From the NCBI GenBank assembly GCA_028641055.1, contig CM054058.1, positions 243,212,187 through 243,276,186 of the forward strand: 64,000 nt of DNA, given 5' to 3'. The notes beneath the pieces are model-generated. The model was not told where the DNA came from and searched no databases. It saw nothing but the letters and a program-made list of their open reading frames with translations. This DNA comes from Alopecurus myosuroides (Eukaryota; Streptophyta; Magnoliopsida; Poales; Poaceae). This document shows positions 59,051 to 64,000 of this stretch, piece after piece. Both the position numbers and the translations under genes were made by a program. Positions within the stretch are counted from its first letter, which is position 1. Each line of letters starts with the position of its first letter.

Positions 59051-59714
59051 ATGGCCACCACCACCTTGCAGCAGCACGTCCTTAGCCACATCTCCTTCAA
59101 CCTCCCTCCCACTCAGACAGAGGAAGACTACCCCGCATGCTGGAAGGACAACGTAGACACTCGGATGGTCTACGCTTGGGGACAGCAGCGGGAGGCGGTG
59201 GATGTGGCGAAAGCCTTCCTCAACGGGGACTATGGAAAACAAGTGGCCCCCGGCGGCGGCCGCCTGTATAAGATCCTGACCAACGCGCACTGACATGATG
59301 AAGGTCATCTTTGTAAACCCCCATGACACCGACGTACTTTACGACCGTGGCTACTGCTACGGCGGCGTGATTGTCGTGTTCACAGGTTACCACGAGTCCT
59401 TCAACTATGCTGAAAAGTTCCCCCACTCCGCGTTCATCCCCCGATTGGGCTTTGACGGGGTGGAGGCCAACAGAGGAACACCGTCAGAGCTGGGAGAGTT
59501 ACGCACAGTCACCATCACTGGCCTCTATTGATGCCACAGAGACGAGGCAACGTTCGCGTGGATCATCGGCGCCATCGGTGGCACTTCGGTGGAGGTGCTC
59601 GACCGCCACAGCGACGTCTCCAACGCCGTGAAGGCGAGGTTCGAGGACCTGTCAAAGATCTGTAGTTACTACGACCTCCCAGTGGCGAGTTATCGAGGGT
59701 CGTCGGGTGCTTGA
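59051..59714 (+). pseudogene. Broken GC-rich gene, unknown family (about 220 codons)
   Basis: From ATG 59051 the frame reads MATTTLQQHVLSHISFNL, then YAWGQQREAVDVAKAFL, and stops at 59291-59293. The coding signal continues one frame over from 59295 (KVIFVNPHDTDVLYDRGYCY) to a TGA at 59529-59531. It then goes on in the same frame (DEATFAWIIGAIGGTSVEVL, FEDLSKICSYYDLPVASYRG) to a stop at 59712-59714. So there is one frameshift and one nonsense codon. Codon use is GC-rich at third positions, typical of grass genes. An earlier ATG at 59040 is in another frame. I do not recognise the protein. An AATAAA lies 140 bases downstream. Confidence 0.55.
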
Positions 59715-59853
59715 TCGACCGGATCCTTTGGTACGGTGGGCATCAACGTGGAGGGAGTGCCAAGCCCAAGTCGGCACATGTCATCATTGGATGATTTAGA
59801 TTCATTGTGTTATGTCAATCTGCATGTATCGCTAGCTTTTATGTTTTTTCTGT

Positions 59854-59859
59854 AATAAA
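59854..59859 (+). terminator. Candidate polyadenylation signal
   Basis: AATAAA in a T-rich context, 140 bases after the end of the broken gene at 59714. No other gene nearby would use it. Confidence 0.4.
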
Positions 59860-59981
59860 TGGACCGTTTCTTCCAAAAGAAAGTGACATTCTGCAAGTAT
59901 GGTCTGTTTGTATGATTACAATGTTCGAGATGAACTGAAAACGATAAACTCGAGCTATATATATGTTCTACCGAGATAAAA

Positions 59982-60216
59982 TCTTAAATAAAAATTTAAA
60001 ACTCGAGCTTATCTGAACACACGAAACTACGGACCATCCATACAGTGACCAAGATATTCATTTAAACTAGAAGGATACCTTGCACGTTGCTGCATGAATA
60101 AAAGCCTAAATAAAAACTAAAAACTCGAGCTTAGCTGAACAGACGAAACTCCGGACCATTCATATAGTGACCAAGATATTCATTTAAACTATAAGGATAC
60201 CCCGCGCGTTGCTGCA
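59982..60216. repeat. 122-bp direct tandem duplication
   Basis: 59982-60103 and 60104-60216 align with a 122-base offset and about 15 differences. Both contain AACTCGAGCTTA, GTGACCAAGATATTCATTTA and an end GCACGTTGCTGCA or GCGCGTTGCTGCA. The GCGCGTTGCTGC ending is common in cereal repeats, as I recall, but I cannot assign a family. The 60217-60690 interval is AT-rich with no feature found. Confidence 0.8.
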
Positions 60217-60690
60217 GGGATCGCTTTAGAAACTATAATAATATTATAAACAAAAGTTTATAATAGATTGACAGTAACAGAATATGCAAAATTTAATTAA
60301 TCATAGTATATATTTTAAAATTGTTAATATGAATAATTGGATGGTTTACGAAATAAATGATGTGTAATTTGCATGTAGTGACTAATACATATTAGTGGAG
60401 GTGACATGAGCAATTGATTGGCTAGGAGAATGGATAATATGGATATATAGCTTGCATCTTGCGATAGAAAAATCATTAAATGCAAGTTTTTAGAAGATCT
60501 GCAAAATGAAATTTAGTCCATATTAATTAATCAGATGATAATATAAGACATATGCACAAGAAGATATCAAATTATACACTATTGATTGTATAATATTAGG
60601 TGTGAAGTTCTACATTATTGTCGTTTCTCCTTTATGGGAAGTATATATTATAGAAATGGTGTAGCTACTGTCGAGACATCGTAGTAGAAT

Positions 60691-61600
60691 TCATAGACGG
60701 GGGTGCCATGAGACTACCGGTAGAGATTGTGGGGGACGTGGTCGTATGACGAACAATGACACAAGGGTTTTACCCAGGTTCGGTACGTCGCAACTAGGCG
60801 GTGTTCCTACTCCTGCAATTTCACTAAATTAGAGCTGAAGCCTGAAGTATACAAAGTACAATGTGAGTTAGGTTTAGCTACTCGACAAGGATCAACCTCT
60901 CGGCGAGTTAGCTTCTAGCTTATTGTCTATACGTTTCTTATCTCCCGTCCGGCTTTATATAATAGCCGGGTTAGGGCTTACAGAGAAGGAAACCTAGAAG
61001 ACTATGGTAAGTCCTAACTTGGAAGGCAAGAATCCACCTTCTACTCCAAGCCATACCACACGGGCCGTGATCCGGGTTCTTCTAGAATCCGGCTTCTGTG
61101 CGTCAGCTTACGGGGCCGCCTAATGGACTGTAGCCTATTACCATTCAGGCCACCCTGATAATCCGGCACTTTAGGACACCATCTGATATACCCCTAATTG
61201 GTATATATCCGATAGTAGCCCCCAAGAAGGATTAAGACTCGGAATCGCCGTCTTTCGTCAAATTGCATTCTTTCTGAGAAATGTTGGCTCTTCATCTTGA
61301 TTCTTATTTTCCTTCAAATCATGTTTTAACACGAAACTCGGATTTCGGGAAATCCGCCTTTTTCTTCCACGATCCTTCGTGGAGAAGGAACTTCCTACGT
61401 CAGCGATGAAATCGTGCTGACGCTAGGGAAGTTTGGGTTTTCGCGTGTGAAACCCTGAAACGTATCTCTGACAGATTCTCACAGGAAACGAGGAGATAGC
61501 CATTATCACCTGTCGATTCATTTCCCGGATCCGGCGAGTGACACGCGTTGAGCATCCAACTGTCAAAAGTGTTGTTAGTACGTATCGTAAAGGATTTTCG
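60691..61600 (+). promoter_or_regulatory. Upstream region of the Transposase_28-like gene, possibly an element LTR or leader
   Basis: It contains phrases seen near cereal Tat/RIRE2-type elements, such as GGGTTTTACCCAGGTTCGG at 60768-60786 and GATAGTAGCCCCCAAGAAGG at 61211-61230. The latter usually occurs in their LTR or 5' region. No LTR ends or primer site could be fixed. No coding frame is supported apart from an antisense shadow. Confidence 0.35.
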
Positions 61601-61603
61601 GGC

Positions 61604-61611
61604 TATAAATA
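61604..61611 (+). promoter_or_regulatory. TATA box
   Basis: TATAAATA lies inside the near-palindrome GGCTATAAATAGCC, 229 bases before the likely start codon at 61840. It is followed by a C-rich leader (GCATCCCCTCC), the usual plant arrangement. Confidence 0.7.
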
Positions 61612-61839
61612 GCCCATGCATCCCCTCCGGCAAACCTTCCGCTCCCTTATCACCTTCCAGCTCAAGCGCCCTAGCCCTCGCCTTAGTCCAGTCAGAACGA
61701 AACAGAGCCCTAGCAAGCGCCGTCCCGGATTTCATGTCAGAGAGCTCGAGGTCCTCGTCGCGCCGCCGCGAAATGAACTCACCACGCGCATCCCCGGAAC
61801 GTTCCGTTGCCACGAGAAATCGACGACATCATCAACGAA

Positions 61840-63972
61840 ATGGATCCACTGTTGGATTCGCCGAGCCGTGCCACCACCGACGTGCAGGAAAAATCTTCCG
61901 GTGGCCAGGACCGCGAGGATCTGCCTCTCGTGGCCTATAACCTGTCCGCGTCTTCTTCTACTCCGTCTCCGCCTCCGCCTCCCGAAACGGTGGAGGAAAA
62001 GCTCACTCTCGTCGGAGAGGAGCTCGCCGCCGCGGCCGCCGCCGCCGGAGCCGAGGAAGAAGGCGAATCTTCCGGCAATTGGAGCCGGAGCAGCATCCCT
62101 CCTTCCCTTCTCCCGACAACGGAGAAGGAAGGGTTCATCGCGAAGGGAAAATGGCGGCATGAGGAAGAAGAGTCCGAGCCTTCGCACAGAGCCGGGGAAC
62201 GAGTCCTTCTTACCTCGCATATTTCTAGAGGTATGGGAATCCCGCCTTTCGCCTTTTTCCTCGAAATCCTTAGCCACTACAATATCCAACCCCACAACCT
62301 TCCACCAAATTCTATTCTCTATCTAGCCGGCTTCCAGGCCCTTTTTGAAGGGTATTTAGGAATAGCACCTAGATTAGATTTCTGGCAATATTGCTTTGGA
62401 ATTAAGCGGAACCCCTCAGAGGGCGCTCTTCCAACCTGTGGAACCATATCTTTCACCCTGCGTAGATTCAGGGAAGATTGGTTCCCGAAAATAAAAACAT
62501 CGGAATCCGTAAAATTCTGGACGGGTTCGTTCTTTTATTATCAAGACATCCCATTTCCCGGAAAAGAAAACGGGGTTCCACCCTTTGTCAACGCCGCCGC
62601 TATTCCTCAAGATAACTGGAACGCAGAAGCGATGCAGACTCTGCCGGATGATTTAATGAAAATCAAACGGCGCATCGCCAAGCTCACTTCATCAAAACCT
62701 CCTCTTACCAGAACAGACACAGTTTTGTGTTGGTTCGGACGTCGCATCCAACCTCTCGCCTATCGAACCCGGCTTCTTTGCGAATACGAGGGTCCGGAAG
62801 ACAAAATGAGGGGAACGGATAAGGCTTTCTCGAAATGAGACTTCAAGAAGCGGGTTAATCAGCTGGTTGCTACCCGTGACCAATACAAAGAAAGCCGAGA
62901 AATGTATCACGGAGGAAATAAGATTCCAAAGGTATGTCCTTGTCTCTTTGGACAATTTTTCTCGGATTTCCGCCTTTCTCCATTTTCTTAACTTAGTCGG
63001 GTATTTGGCCTTTTCCATAGTTCAATGATCTTACGGAAAAAGATCTTGCGACTGACGCTGAACTTGACGAACTTCATGCCAACTTTTACGGTGGTCGGAA
63101 GCGCAAGAGGCCAGCAACCACTGAAGAGGTGGTAAATCTTGACAGGATTCTCGTCGCTACATCCAGGTAATTCTCTGGGTATTTTGTATTTTGCCTACTT
63201 TTTATTGTATAGGTTGGTTTGGTTTCTCGGAATATTGATTTCTCGGATTTTCTTTTTCTTCCTTTTCCTTTAGCCTTGCTCCAACTTCTTTGAAATAAAA
63301 GAAGCTGAAGAAGCATAAGGCCGCTGTCGGCAAGGAAGCTCCACCTCCTGCTACAGCTCCCCCTACCCCAGTTACTCTTGGGGAAGAAGGTCAGTCTGAA
63401 AAGCCGGAGGAGTACCCATTGCCGACCAGCCAACCCATTGCATCCGAGACGGAGCCCATTCCCACGTTTAACAGAGAATTCAAGGTAAAGGAGGAACCTT
63501 TCGACGAACTTGGATATATTCGTCAAGGGGCTAAGAAGTTCTTCGCTCCTGCTCCTCTGCTCCGTCCTTGGCCGCAAGGCGGACTAATTGTAAGGAATAA
63601 CTTCGTATTTTCACCTCGGCGGGTCATCCAGGATGGCCTTCACCATGTTGCGATTTTTTTTGCAGAGTATGCAAAAGAATTCAACGAAAACTTGTCAGAT
63701 TTGCAACAAACGAGCCAGGTAATACCTCTAGCCCCCAAGCAATAAGTCAAATGCATGCTTTTGCCTTAATGCTTTTTTCGCTTTTATGCTTGTTCTTAAC
63801 TTAAGCATGTTTTGTTTCTTTTCCGTGTTTCAGCGAGCCGCTGAAAATATAAATCTGGAAGTTTTCAACAAACTTACCTTCAAGAATAAGGAGGTCAAAT
63901 CCCTTCTTTCTATTCTTGAGGGTAAGGAGGCAGAACTGGCATCCACCCCGCAACAGCTGAAGAAATCAGCAG
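61840..63972 (+). pseudogene. Transposase_28-like (plant gypsy-associated) spliced gene, two nonsense codons, 3' end outside window
   Basis: Exon 1 (61840-62931) starts MDPLLDSPSRATTDVQEKS, has a low-complexity Ser/Pro/Ala/Glu region, then the domain known in Pfam as Transposase_28 ('putative gypsy type transposon'). Matching stretches are GMGIPPFAFFLEILSHYNIQ, LPPNSILYLAGFQALFEGYL and RRIQPLAYRTRLLCEYEGP. A TGA at 62836-62838 interrupts it after TDKAFSK. Introns with GT-AG ends lie at 62932-63020, 63167-63273 and 63719-63833, each keeping phase. Exon 2 is 63021-63166; exon 3 (63274-63718) has a TAA at 63296-63298; exon 4 is 63834-63972, followed by another GT donor. Later exons look coiled-coil (KEVKSLLSILEGKEAELAST). 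Such ORFs accompany Tat-lineage gypsy elements and also stand alone; no gag or pol is visible here. The upstream frame to 61807 lacks an ATG. Confidence 0.8.
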
Positions 63973-64000
63973 GTAAGATTTTTCTCCGCTTCGAGTTGTA

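Noticed and set aside
61732..62295. 187-codon minus-strand frame
   Set aside because: It is antisense to exon 1 of the Transposase_28-like gene, whose domain match and splice structure are convincing.

Overview
The window is a nested block of LTR retrotransposons from a large-genome plant, most likely a Triticeae-type or other Pooideae grass. The evidence is Ty3/gypsy chromovirus polyproteins with 4.3-5.0 kb LTRs, SIRE/Maximus-like Copia LTRs, a CACTA-like terminus, a MITE, GT-AG introns and GC-rich grass-style exons. I see no bacterial, organellar or viral-genome organisation. All boundaries come from reading the sequence. Family names come from motif recognition, not searches.

Layout. (A) 1-10508, plus strand: part of a tandem array (internal / LTR / internal / LTR) of a deletion-derivative gypsy element whose internal region is only 995 bp. 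(B) 10509-29866, minus strand: a full-length but decayed chromovirus. Its 3' LTR is cut by A at 10508/10509, and its leader carries (E) a 5033-bp solo LTR at 19895-24927 flanked by a perfect TCCAT duplication. (D) 29867-34305, minus strand: the 5' end of another gypsy family (LTR, PBS, extra ORF, gag start), broken in gag by B. D sits in a SIRE-like Copia LTR (34306 to about 35213). (C) 35707-50357, minus strand: a complete chromovirus with two 4327-bp LTRs, inserted into a second SIRE-like LTR (about 35214-35706 plus 50358-51435). That LTR is followed by a decayed Copia gag to about 52361. (F) about 52362-56030, minus strand: the 3' end of another Copia element (RNase H tail, an extra ORF in the position after pol, polypurine tract, LTR fragment).

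From 56031 the sequence becomes mixed: a CACTA-like end, a broken multi-exon gene rich in Glu/Lys repeats (56809-57980, minus), a 434-bp MITE with about 108-bp inverted repeats, a broken GC-rich gene (59051-59714, plus), a 122-bp tandem duplication, and a TATA-driven, intron-containing Transposase_28-like gene with two nonsense codons (61840 to the window end, plus).

How the parts relate. In B and C the order from the 5' LTR is PBS, extra ORF ('ORF0', 271 codons), gag, then zinc knuckle-protease-RT-RNase H-integrase-chromodomain, polypurine tract, 3' LTR. A keeps only the cis signals (LTRs, PBS, polypurine tract) plus scraps of protease, so any movement would need proteins from a B/C-like relative. 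Relative order: D entered a Copia LTR, B entered D, then E and A entered B; C entered independently. The most interesting signals are the ORF0 shared by two gypsy families, a short conserved reading frame inside the LTRs, and tRNA T-arm-like hairpins in the LTRs.
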